NCBI GenBank assembly: GCA_944387885.1
Contig: CALXGR010000001.1
Coordinates: 62,001 to 126,000, forward strand
Length of the DNA stretch: 64,000 nucleotides
Reading direction: 5' to 3'
Origin: an uncultured Clostridia bacterium
GTDB taxonomy: Bacteria; Bacillota; Clostridia; Oscillospirales; Ruminococcaceae
Below are positions 26,754 to 34,360 of this stretch, piece by piece. Every line of letters starts with the position of its first letter. Position 1 is the stretch's first letter. The notes under the pieces are model-generated. The model was given only the letters and a program-made list of their open reading frames with translations, searched no databases and had not been told where the DNA came from. The position numbers were made by a program, and so were the translations under genes.

Positions 26754-27743
26754 ATGACTAAATATTCCGGTTATCACTGTCCGGTCTGCGGCGGTGTCTT
26801 TACCGATCAGGATGATATTGTAGTTTGTCCCCAGTGCGGCACCCCCCATCACCGGGAGTGCTGGAGCCGCCTGGGGCATTGCGCTTATGAGGAACGTCAC
26901 AAGGAAAACCTTGAGTGGCATGAGGACCAGCTGATTCAGCCCGGCACCGCCCAGCAGATTGCCTGCCCGGCCTGCGGTACCCGCAACAATCCTGCCGCTT
27001 CCAACTGCACTCACTGCGGTGCTCCCTTGGGCCAGACCCAGGAGCCGCCCAAAACTGAATCTGCTTCTTCCGGACCCAAGTATGCCCGTTCTTCCAGGCA
27101 GACTACCGGTCCTGGTGTTCCCCCTCCCTTCCCCGGCAATGCCCAGGTAGTGGGACCCGAGGACGAAATCGGAGGCATCAAATCCAAGGACTGGGCCAGC
27201 TTTATCCGCCGCTCGGTTCCCTACTATCTCATGCGCTTTTTCCAGATGGAGCTGGGTGGCTCCAAGATTGCCGTCAGCCTCAGCGCCTTCATTTTTGGGG
27301 CATACTATTTTTTCTACCGGAAAATGTACCGGATCGCTCTGCTTTTCTGTGGTGCCGATCTTCTGCTTACCCTGCCCAGTCTGGTGCTGTTCTGGTATGA
27401 TACCGGAAGTTTCCTCACCACCGGCATCAATCCTGAGTTCTGGCTGACCATGGGTACCATCTGTGCCTACCTGAATTGGGGTGTCCGGCTGGTTGTCGGT
27501 CTGTTCGGTGTCTTCCTCTACAAGAAGCACGCCTCCAAGACCATCCGGCGGATTTGTGAAACCACCCCGGAGGGCTCCCAGCGTTCCCTCCGTCTTTCCG
27601 CAGTGGGTGGGGTCAATCTTCCTGCCTCCATCGCCGCCGCTCTGATTATGAACGCTCTTGTCTGTGCCCTCATATTCGCCTTTGCCGGCCCTCAGCTGAT
27701 GGATGTGCTCCGGCTTTACGCCTCCCAGATGTATGCTATCTGA
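26754..27743 (+). CDS. Membrane protein with N-terminal RING-like zinc finger and zinc ribbon
   Basis: 329 residues, function unknown. Residues 9-43 follow a RING-type ligand order: C9xxC12, C25xxC28, HH32-33, C36, with C43 beyond. This is like the prokaryotic RING family 1 domain. A second four-Cys zinc ribbon (CPAC ... CTHC) spans ~70-88, followed by a Pro/Ser-rich linker. The C-terminal ~180 residues hold four or five hydrophobic helices and resemble DUF2628-type membrane proteins. The zinc fingers should face the cytoplasm. It is followed by galU at 62 bp with no terminator between, so the two may be co-transcribed. Confidence 0.75.
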   Translation: MTKYSGYHCPVCGGVFTDQDDIVVCPQCGTPHHRECWSRLGHCAYEERHKENLEWHEDQLIQPGTAQQIACPACGTRNNPAASNCTHCGAPLGQTQEPPKTESASSGPKYARSSRQTTGPGVPPPFPGNAQVVGPEDEIGGIKSKDWASFIRRSVPYYLMRFFQMELGGSKIAVSLSAFIFGAYYFFYRKMYRIALLFCGADLLLTLPSLVLFWYDTGSFLTTGINPEFWLTMGTICAYLNWGVRLVVGLFGVFLYKKHASKTIRRICETTPEGSQRSLRLSAVGGVNLPASIAAALIMNALVCALIFAFAGPQLMDVLRLYASQMYAI

Positions 27744-27805
27744 GTATCTGCCCCGCTTCTTTAAGGGGCTTTGGTTTTGAAAACAAAAAGAAAGGAACGC
27801 TAACT

Positions 27806-28678
27806 ATGTCTGTGAAGAAAGCCATTATTCCCGCAGCCGGTCTGGGGACCCGGGTGCTCCCTGCCACCAAGGCTATGCCCAAGGAAATGCTTCCCATTGT
27901 GGACAAACCTGCCATTCAGTACCTGGTGGAGGAAGCTGTCAAGAGCGGCATTACCGACATTCTCATCATTCTGGGCCGGAATAAAGGAATCATCGAGGAT
28001 CACTTTGACCGGAACCCCGAATTGGAGACTGCCCTTTCCAAGCCCGGCAAGGAAAAGATGCTGGAAGAATGCCTTGGCATTGCCAACCTGGCCAACATTT
28101 TCTTTGTCCGTCAGAAGCAGACCCTGGGCCTGGGCCATGCGGTTCTCGCCGGCAAGGCCTTTGTGGGAGACGACCCCTTTGTGGTCATCTACGGTGACGA
28201 TGTAATCGTGGGTGATGATCCTGTCTGCGCCCAGCTCATCCGTGCTTACGAGAAGTATCATCGTCCCGCTGTGGGTGTCAACCAGGTTCCCTGGGAGGAT
28301 GTGAGCCGGTATTGCAGTCTCAAGACCACTCCCATTGAGGACAACTGCTTCTTTGTAGACGATATGATCGAAAAGCCCAAGAAGGGCCAGGAGTTCAGCA
28401 ACTACTCCATTCTGGGCCGGGTCCTGCTGGAGCCTGAAATCTTTGAGATTCTGGAGCACACTGCCCCCGGTGCCAACAATGAAATCCAGCTCACCGATGC
28501 CATGGCCGTGGTGGCCCGGGAAAGAGGCGGCATGACCGCTGTGGAGTTCACCGGTAAGCATTACGACATGGGCAACAAGCTCTGCGTCATGCAGGCACAG
28601 GTGGAAATGAGTTTGAAGCACCCCGAGATTGGCCCCGCTTTCCGGGAATACCTGAAAGAGATTGCCAAAACTCTGTAA
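27806..28678 (+). CDS. galU: UTP-glucose-1-phosphate uridylyltransferase
   Basis: Makes UDP-glucose from glucose-1-phosphate and UTP for glycolipid, teichoic acid and capsule synthesis. It has 290 residues. The nucleotide-binding start AAGLGTRVLPATKAMPKEMLP is typical, followed by DKPAIQYLVEEAV, the GLGHAV loop, and YGDDV near the metal site. The ATG at 27806 follows AAAGGA. It ends at a UUCG-loop terminator. Confidence 0.95.
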   Translation: MSVKKAIIPAAGLGTRVLPATKAMPKEMLPIVDKPAIQYLVEEAVKSGITDILIILGRNKGIIEDHFDRNPELETALSKPGKEKMLEECLGIANLANIFFVRQKQTLGLGHAVLAGKAFVGDDPFVVIYGDDVIVGDDPVCAQLIRAYEKYHRPAVGVNQVPWEDVSRYCSLKTTPIEDNCFFVDDMIEKPKKGQEFSNYSILGRVLLEPEIFEILEHTAPGANNEIQLTDAMAVVARERGGMTAVEFTGKHYDMGNKLCVMQAQVEMSLKHPEIGPAFREYLKEIAKTL

Positions 28679-28693
28679 TTTTCTGTATATTGG

Positions 28694-28720
28694 GCGGGTC
28701 CCTTCGGGGGCCCGCTTTTT
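28694..28720 (+). terminator. Terminator after galU
   Basis: Nine-pair stem GCGGGTCCC/GGGGCCCGC (one G-T pair) closed by a C(UUCG)G tetraloop, followed by TTTTT. Confidence 0.92.
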
Positions 28721-28753
28721 CGGGAAAAATTTCCGGTTTTTGTAAAAAAACAG

Positions 28754-28783
28754 TTGACAGGCCGGGAATCCTGCTGGTATAAT
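28754..28783 (+). promoter_or_regulatory. Promoter for rpsF-ssb-rpsR
   Basis: Consensus -35 TTGACA (28754-28759), 18-bp spacer, -10 TATAAT (28778-28783). Confidence 0.88.
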
Positions 28784-28789
28784 AAATTG

Positions 28790-28900
28790 TCCCTTTGCGG
28801 GGAAGGTGGCGTTATGCCTCTTTTTCCCGGGAAGTAAGACCACCGAGCCCATTTGGCCGGTGTATCCTTCCCTCCCCTGAGGAGGGCATAAGTCCAAAAG
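28790..28900 (+). ncRNA. Probable S6:S18-binding leader of rpsF
   Basis: The ~120-nt leader contains GGTGG pairing with CCACC around a purine-rich loop, then a CCGAGCCC...GGCCGG stretch and a second hairpin (CCCTCCCC/GAGGAGGG-like) before the ribosome site. Leaders of rpsF operons in many bacteria carry a CCG-containing motif bound by the S6:S18 complex for feedback control, and position and base content agree here. I have not folded it computationally. Confidence 0.5.
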
Positions 28901-28913
28901 GAGGTGCACAGAT

Positions 28914-29198
28914 ATGGCAAAGTACGAAACCATGCTGGTTACCAGCGCAAATCTGGATGAGGAAGCTTCCACCGCTTTGGTGAACAAGTTCAAGTCCATG
29001 ATCGAGGCTAATGGTACCATTGATTCTGTTGACGAGTGGGGCAAGAAGCATCTTGCTTATCCCATCAACAAGGAGACCGAGGGTGTTTACACCGTGATTA
29101 AGTTCACCAGCAACCCCGACTTCCCCGCCGAGCTGGATCGTGTTTACAAGATCACCGATGGTGTTCTGCGTACTCTGATCGTAGCCGAGGCCGAATAA
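28914..29198 (+). CDS. rpsF: 30S ribosomal protein S6
   Basis: Small-subunit protein that binds 16S rRNA together with S18. It has 94 residues, begins MAKYETMLV, and carries the WGKKHLAYPINKETEGVYTVIKF core of the S6 fold. The ATG follows AAAGGAGG. It is the first gene of the canonical rpsF-ssb-rpsR operon. Confidence 0.97.
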   Translation: MAKYETMLVTSANLDEEASTALVNKFKSMIEANGTIDSVDEWGKKHLAYPINKETEGVYTVIKFTSNPDFPAELDRVYKITDGVLRTLIVAEAE

Positions 29199-29214
29199 CA
29201 GGAGGGATCACCCG

Positions 29215-29691
29215 ATGCTGAACGTTGTAGCTTTGGTAGGCCGCTTGGTGGCCAACCCGGAACTGCGTCAGACTCCCCAGGGAGTAAGCGTAGTAACCTT
29301 CCGCATTGCTGTGGATCGGAATTTTGCTCGGGCGGGCGAACAGCGGCAGGCCGATTTTATTGACATTGTCGCCTGGCGTCAGCAGGCCGAGTTTGTTTGC
29401 AAGTATTTCCAGAAGGGCAGCTGGATCGCCGTGAACGGCAGCATCCAGACTCGCAGCTATCAGGACAAGAACGGCAACAACCGTACCGCTGTGGAAGTGG
29501 TAGCTGATCAGATCAGCTTCTGCGGCAACAAGGCATCCGGCGGCTCCGGCAGCTACGGAAACGACAGTTACGGCGCTGCCCCTGCTCCCAGTTATTCCCG
29601 CCCTGCTCCTGTGGAAGCGGCTCCCGCCTATTCCGCCGGAAGCAACGATGACTTCTCTGTCATTGATGAGGGCGAAGATCTCCCGTTCTGA
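29215..29691 (+). CDS. ssb: Single-stranded DNA-binding protein
   Basis: Coats single-stranded DNA at forks and repair sites and recruits partners through its C-terminal tip. It has 158 residues: an OB fold (1-~108, starting MLNVVALVGRLVANPELRQTP), a Gly/Ser/Tyr/Pro-rich linker, and the acidic tip EGEDLPF, close to the usual DDIPF. It lies between the two S6/S18 genes, 16 bp after rpsF. Confidence 0.97.
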   Translation: MLNVVALVGRLVANPELRQTPQGVSVVTFRIAVDRNFARAGEQRQADFIDIVAWRQQAEFVCKYFQKGSWIAVNGSIQTRSYQDKNGNNRTAVEVVADQISFCGNKASGGSGSYGNDSYGAAPAPSYSRPAPVEAAPAYSAGSNDDFSVIDEGEDLPF

Positions 29692-29732
29692 TTATCAGAA
29701 CCACAACAGAATTTTAACAGGAGGAAAATACC

Positions 29733-29984
29733 ATGGCTTTTGAAAAGTCTGATCGTCCCGCACGCCCCATGCGTCGTGGCCGTAAGAAGGTTTGCAGTTT
29801 CTGCGTTGACCGGATCGAGAACATCGACTACAAGGATGTTCCCCGTCTGCGCAAGTATGTGAGCGAGCGCTCCAAGATCATTCCCCGCCGTGTAACCGGC
29901 ACCTGCGCTTATCATCAGCGTGCTCTCACCGTGGCTATCAAGCGTGCCCGTCACGTTGCTCTGATGCCCTACGTGAGCGATTGA
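29733..29984 (+). CDS. rpsR: 30S ribosomal protein S18
   Basis: Partner of S6 on the platform of the small subunit. It has 83 residues, with the S18 pattern [18 protein letters not shown], then [20 protein letters not shown]. The two Cys near the N terminus could hold zinc. It starts behind AGGAGG and ends just before a strong bidirectional terminator. Confidence 0.97.
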   Translation: MAFEKSDRPARPMRRGRKKVCSFCVDRIENIDYKDVPRLRKYVSERSKIIPRRVTGTCAYHQRALTVAIKRARHVALMPYVSD

Positions 29985-30002
29985 TCTTGTAACCCCAGCA
30001 AA

Positions 30003-30047
30003 AAAAGAAGAGGTACAGCTCTTTCGGGAGCTGTACCTCTTTTTTTG
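30003..30047. terminator. Bidirectional terminator between rpsR and the DUF454 gene
   Basis: Perfect 13-bp stem AGAGGTACAGCTC (30009-30021) with GAGCTGTACCTCT (30028-30040), with an A-run on one side and a T-run on the other. Confidence 0.94.
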
Positions 30048-30431
30048 TTATTCCGGTTTTCTGGTTTTTACTCCAAAGGCAAAATAGAAAAGATGTCCTA
30101 CCCAGACAATTCCCAGAATGATGCAGGGCAGGTAGATGGTTTTCAAATACATGATGGTAAAGCCCATGGCCATGATTAAGGTCAGGGTGACCATCACCCT
30201 GATTTTGACTTTCCAGGTCATCCCCTCCCCTTTCACATAGCTTTCCAGATTGCTCTTATAAAGGCGGGTCCCCAAAAACCACTGATGAAGCCGCCGGGAA
30301 CTTTTCCCGAAACTGAAAGCCGCCAGAAGCAGAAATGGAAAGGCCGGCAGAAGAGGAAGCACCGCTCCCACTGCCCCAAAAGCCAGGCTCAGGAAGCCCA
30401 CTCCAATCCAGAATAGCTTTTTCAAATTCAT
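30048..30431 (-). CDS. DUF454 family small membrane protein (YbaN-like)
   Basis: 127 residues with three to four hydrophobic helices. The N-terminal half (GAVGAVLPLLPAFPFLLLAAFSFGKSS) and HQWFLGTRLYKSNLESY match the DUF454/YbaN pattern. Function is unknown. The start ATG at 30431 overlaps the stop of the upstream gene as ATGA and follows GGAGGG, so it is the last gene of a coupled four-gene set with the ABC pair and the YgbA-like gene. Confidence 0.82.
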   Translation of the reverse strand: MNLKKLFWIGVGFLSLAFGAVGAVLPLLPAFPFLLLAAFSFGKSSRRLHQWFLGTRLYKSNLESYVKGEGMTWKVKIRVMVTLTLIMAMGFTIMYLKTIYLPCIILGIVWVGHLFYFAFGVKTRKPE

Positions 30432-30766
30432 AAGGTTCCCTCCATCTTTTTCTCTTTCCTGGTTTCCACCAAATGCCGGATGGCAATCACCGGATGACAG
30501 AATAACATCCTCGGCCCGGAAAATGCCATGACTTTCCGGATTTCCTGTCTCATATCCTCCCTGTAACAATGAACCTTACAGTTGGAGCAGAAAGTCTTTG
30601 TTTCCATAAAAGGGCAATGATCGCTGCGGCGGCAGGCATAAACGTATAATTCCTGGCAGTGAGGGCAAAGCCCCTGTCTTTTTCCGTGTTTCTTGTGGCA
30701 GTAAAGGCGGATCATCAGGCCCACCACCTGTTTTTCCTTCTCCCTCTTGGCTTCAATGCTGGGCAC
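30428..30766 (-). CDS. Nitrous oxide-stimulated promoter family protein (YgbA-like)
   Basis: 112 residues, Cys/His-rich. Visible are the pattern YCHKKHG, CPHCQELYVYACRRSDHCPF, FCSNCKVHCY and RKVMAFSGPRMLF-HPV, which agree with the YgbA family (named for nitrosative-stress-responsive expression in proteobacteria). The Cys residues suggest metal or NO binding. It begins with GTG at 30766 behind GGAGGGGAG, overlaps the ABC gene end by 14 bp, and overlaps the DUF454 start by 4 bp. Confidence 0.85.
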   Translation of the reverse strand: MPSIEAKREKEKQVVGLMIRLYCHKKHGKRQGLCPHCQELYVYACRRSDHCPFMETKTFCSNCKVHCYREDMRQEIRKVMAFSGPRMLFCHPVIAIRHLVETRKEKKMEGTL

Positions 30767-32444
30767 AGATTCTCCCCTCCTTTATCCGGTACACCCGGTC
30801 TGCAATGGCCATGGTGGATTCCCGGTGGGAAACCAGGATGATTCCCCGTTCCCCCTTCTGCTTTTTCAAGGCCTTCAGAATGATTCCCTCATTGATGCTG
30901 TCCACATTACTGGTAGGCTCATCCAGGAGAATCAGGCCGCTTCCCCGGAGAAATGCCCGGGCCAGTCCGATTCGCTGCTTTTCCCCAGCCGACAGATTTT
31001 CTCCCATGGCTCCCACTCTGGTCTCATACCCCTGGGGCAGGCTTTTGATGAATTCATCCACCGAAGCCATCCGGCAGGCATTCTCCAGCTCCTCCCGGGT
31101 AGCGGAGGGTTTTGCGATTCTCAGGTTTTCCTCAATGGTCTGGTCAAAAAGATATGTGGTCTGACTGACCATTGTGACCTGTTCCAGAAGGCTTTGGGTA
31201 TTGAGGGTATCAATATCACTTCCGGAGTAGAGGATTTTTCCCTGTTCCTTTTCCCAGAACCGGAGGAGCAGCTTGAGAAGGGTGGATTTTCCGCATCCGG
31301 ATTCCCCCACGATACCTACGATTTCCCTTTTGCTTACGGAAAGGGAAATGTCCCGCAGTATGGGATGAACCCCATCATAGGAGAAGGAGAGGTCCTCCAC
31401 ATCCAGCCGGGAACTGTCTGCGGGAACACCGTTCAGCACAGGAGTTACCGCCGGCTTTTCCTTGAGGAGATCAAGCACCCGGTCCCCTGCCGCAAAGGTC
31501 TGGGTCAGATTTCCCGGAAGAGCCGAGATGGCCAGCACCGGCCCAAACGACCCAAAAACTGCCGCCACCCCGATTATCATTCGCCCGGGGGTGACGCTCT
31601 GATTCAGCACCAGGAAAATTCCTGTTCCCAGGGTCAGCAGAATGAAGAGGGATACCCACAGTTCTGTTCCCGCAGAAGCCCGGGCCATCTCCTGCTTCAT
31701 TTTCCTAGTCTCCTCCAGAAGGATTCCGGAGCGGACTTCCACCTGATGTTCCCGCTTTTCCCCACCGTTGTGAAGCAGAATGTCCCGGATTCCTTTAATG
31801 CTGTCCAGGAAATAGCTGTTGAAGGAAGCAAACTGCCGGCGGTAATTTACTCCGGCTTCCTTAATGCGGCGGGAAAATACCAGAGGGAGAAGTATCCCCA
31901 CGGTGACAAACCCGCCCAGGGCCGTAAGCCCCAGCCAGGGGCTGGCTACCCATCTTACAAAAAGCACCACCCCTGCGGATAAAATTCCCGCAATACAGAT
32001 GGGAGAAATGGTATGTGCATAGAACACTTCCAGGGTCTCAATGTCCGAGGTGATCATGGCAATGATGGAACCTTTTTGTTTGGTCTCCAGCTTGGCCGGA
32101 CAAAGGATCCGCAGGGCTCCAAAGATTTTGCTTCGCAGCACTGCCAAAAGCCGAAACGCAATATAATGGTTGCTGTACTGTTCCAGATACCGCAAAATTC
32201 CCCGCAGAACCCCGCAGCTCACAGCCAGGGCCATGATAGCCCCAAAGGAAAGGGGAATCGCTTCTCCCAGTGCCTTTGCCACTCCGACCGCTCCCAAAAG
32301 CGGGACCGCCATGGCGCAGATAAATCCCAGGGTCCCGTTGAAAACCGCCAGGGCCATGATTCCCGCCAGATTTCCCAAAAGCAGAATAAGGCTGGCCATG
32401 ATTCTGGCTCCGCTTCTCCGCAGTTTTTCCTGTTTGGTTTTCAT
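30753..32444 (-). CDS. ABC exporter subunit, CydC-like (membrane and ATPase fused)
   Basis: 563 residues. Six hydrophobic helices fill ~15-300. The nucleotide-binding domain has Walker A GESGCGKST, signature LSAGEKQR, Walker B LILLDEPTSN and the His loop VSHRES. With the next gene it forms a heterodimeric exporter of the CydDC layout. CydDC exports thiols or handles haem for cytochrome bd assembly in E. coli, but no cydAB is visible here and drug or peptide export is also possible. The ATG overlaps its partner's stop by 4 bp. Confidence 0.82.
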   Translation of the reverse strand: MKTKQEKLRRSGARIMASLILLLGNLAGIMALAVFNGTLGFICAMAVPLLGAVGVAKALGEAIPLSFGAIMALAVSCGVLRGILRYLEQYSNHYIAFRLLAVLRSKIFGALRILCPAKLETKQKGSIIAMITSDIETLEVFYAHTISPICIAGILSAGVVLFVRWVASPWLGLTALGGFVTVGILLPLVFSRRIKEAGVNYRRQFASFNSYFLDSIKGIRDILLHNGGEKREHQVEVRSGILLEETRKMKQEMARASAGTELWVSLFILLTLGTGIFLVLNQSVTPGRMIIGVAAVFGSFGPVLAISALPGNLTQTFAAGDRVLDLLKEKPAVTPVLNGVPADSSRLDVEDLSFSYDGVHPILRDISLSVSKREIVGIVGESGCGKSTLLKLLLRFWEKEQGKILYSGSDIDTLNTQSLLEQVTMVSQTTYLFDQTIEENLRIAKPSATREELENACRMASVDEFIKSLPQGYETRVGAMGENLSAGEKQRIGLARAFLRGSGLILLDEPTSNVDSINEGIILKALKKQKGERGIILVSHRESTMAIADRVYRIKEGRICAQH

Positions 32445-34177
32445 TGGTTTTCTTCCTCCCGGTATCCTTCTTCCAGTTCTTTCTGTGCTGCGTACAGGCC
32501 GGCATATCTCCCCTGCCGTTCCATCAACTGGGCATGCGTTCCCCGTTCCAACACCTGCCCCGATTCCATATAAAGAATCTCATCCGCCTGGACCACATTG
32601 GCCAACCGGTGGGAAATGACCAGAATCAGATGATCCCGGGCCAGCCTGAGAATATTGTCCATAATGATTTTTTCGCTCTCCGGGTCGATGTTGCTGGTGG
32701 CTTCATCAAACAGGTAAACATCCTTTTTCCCTACCAGATTGATTCCCAGGGCCAGCCTCTGTTTCTGCCCTCCCGAAAGGTTGGCTCCTTCTTCCGCAAC
32801 AGGCCGGTCCAGTCCTCTGTTTTCCCGGATAAACCGGTCCAGATTCACCAGCTTGAGGGCCCCGAAGATTTCCTTATCTGTTACATCCTCTTTTGCCAGC
32901 CGGAAATTTTCCCTCACCGACTGGTTAAAAACATAGGTATTGTAGCTTACCAGCCCCAGGTGTTTATAGAGGTCTTCCCGGGAAAGCTGTTCCAGGGGAA
33001 TCCCCCCTACCACCACTTGACCGACCTCCGGGCGCAGTTCCCCAGACAGAAGCCCCACAATGGTGGACTTTCCGCACCCGGAAGGTCCTACCAGAGCAAT
33101 CATTCCGGTTTTGGGGAACTTGACCGAGAGATTCTTTACCGCCTGCCGGCTTCCATCGTAGGAGTAGGATACATCTTTCAGTTCCAGCTCCATCTTCCTG
33201 ACCGTCTCCTCTCCCCAGACCGGTTCAGGCTGGTTGAGAAGTTCCAGAATCTGGTTTCCTGCGCTGGCTCCGTTCATGGCCACATGGAAGGCCGCTCCAA
33301 AGGTCCGCAAGGGAAGGAAGAATTCCACCGCCACCAACACCAGAAAAAGAGCTGAGAAGGGAGAGAGGTTTCCCTCTGCAACACTTTTCAGGGTGAGGGC
33401 AATTCCCACTCCCGCCCCGCCGTAGGCTACCAGGTCCATGATGGTGGTGCTGGCCAGCTGCATGACCAGTACCTTCATGGTGATCCTCCGGAACTCCTGG
33501 CTGGACCGGTCCATTTCCTCCTGCCGGGCCTGATCCGCAGTAAAGATTTTCAGCTCCCGAAGTCCCTGAACACTGTCCAGAAAATCATCTCCCATAGCGG
33601 TATACTTGCCCCAGTATTTCCGGAAAATCCTTTTGGCATAGCGGGACACTGCCACAATGGAGAGAGGAATGAGAGGAACACAGGCCAGAAGCACCACCGC
33701 CACCGGAAGGGAAATCCAGACAGTAATACCAAAAAGAACCAGCGGCGCTATCATGGCATAGAAAAACTGCGGAATATAATTGGAATAGTAAAGGTCCAGC
33801 TGCTCTACCCCTTCCAGGGCAAGCTGAGTCAGCCCCGCCCGGTTTCCTCCCTGCCGGTTGCCCAGCCGCAATACCTTTGCGTATACTTTCCGCCGCAGTT
33901 CCCGTTTGGCATTACGCCCCAGAAGATCTCTCAGGCTGCCCACAGTACGGCTGGTCCAGTAACGAAGGACCAGGGCGGCCACTGCCACAAAGGCCGGCAG
34001 AAGAAAAATCTCTCCTCTTTCTCCATATTCCCGGAACCGGACCGCCATTTCCAAAGCCTTGCAAATGCTGGCAGTAAAGGCCAGGTTTGCTCCCAGCCCT
34101 GCAGTCATGAGGCCTACCGTCCACCCAATGTACTTTCTGTCCTTTCCCAACAGGGCAAGCAGTTTTTTATCTACCAC
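32441..34177 (-). CDS. ABC exporter subunit, CydD-like (membrane and ATPase fused)
   Basis: 578 residues, the first gene of the exporter pair. The transmembrane domain (~15-310) includes FREYGERGEIF and SRTVGSLRDLLGRNAKRELR, and a nucleotide-binding domain follows with GPSGCGKST, LSGGQKQRLAL and VYLFDEATSN, then ISHRLAN. It starts with GTG at 34177 behind AAAGGATGA. The upstream DNA holds two MarR/SlyA-like palindromes, so the operon is probably repressed by such a regulator, whose gene is not in the window. Confidence 0.82.
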   Translation of the reverse strand: MVDKKLLALLGKDRKYIGWTVGLMTAGLGANLAFTASICKALEMAVRFREYGERGEIFLLPAFVAVAALVLRYWTSRTVGSLRDLLGRNAKRELRRKVYAKVLRLGNRQGGNRAGLTQLALEGVEQLDLYYSNYIPQFFYAMIAPLVLFGITVWISLPVAVVLLACVPLIPLSIVAVSRYAKRIFRKYWGKYTAMGDDFLDSVQGLRELKIFTADQARQEEMDRSSQEFRRITMKVLVMQLASTTIMDLVAYGGAGVGIALTLKSVAEGNLSPFSALFLVLVAVEFFLPLRTFGAAFHVAMNGASAGNQILELLNQPEPVWGEETVRKMELELKDVSYSYDGSRQAVKNLSVKFPKTGMIALVGPSGCGKSTIVGLLSGELRPEVGQVVVGGIPLEQLSREDLYKHLGLVSYNTYVFNQSVRENFRLAKEDVTDKEIFGALKLVNLDRFIRENRGLDRPVAEEGANLSGGQKQRLALGINLVGKKDVYLFDEATSNIDPESEKIIMDNILRLARDHLILVISHRLANVVQADEILYMESGQVLERGTHAQLMERQGRYAGLYAAQKELEEGYREEENQ

Positions 34178-34195
34178 GGTACTGTCATCCTTTCA

Positions 34196-34256
34196 GTTAG
34201 TATATGCTAACCTTTTGCTCAAAAAAGAGCAACGGCTTGTAATTAGCCATTGCTAA
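34196..34256 (-). promoter_or_regulatory. Two MarR/SlyA-like palindromes at the ABC exporter promoter
   Basis: TTAGT-ATAT-GCTAA (34198-34211, inside the longer GTTAG-N6-CTAAC at 34196-34211) and TTAGC-CATT-GCTAA (34243-34256) share the form TTAGY-N4-GCTAA with centres 45 bp apart. The first overlaps a minus-strand TATACT (34199-34204) that could be the -10 box. A hairpin TTGCTC/GAGCAA lies between them. SlyA and other MarR proteins bind TTAGC...GCTAA sites. No clear -35 box is seen. Confidence 0.55.
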
Positions 34257-34318
34257 CCATTGAAGAATACCGGATTTTTCACAAAAAGTCAAGAGGGCAA
34301 CTGTTATTGTTTTTCAAA

Positions 34319-34353
34319 AAAAGAACGGGGAAGGATTCCTTCTCCGTTCTTTT
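34319..34353. terminator. Terminator after feoB (usable both ways)
   Basis: Stem AAGAACGG-GAAGG/CCTTC-CCGTTCTT with one internal mismatch, T-runs on both strands. It closes the feoAB fusion on the minus strand. Confidence 0.88.
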
Positions 34354-34360
34354 TATTCTA

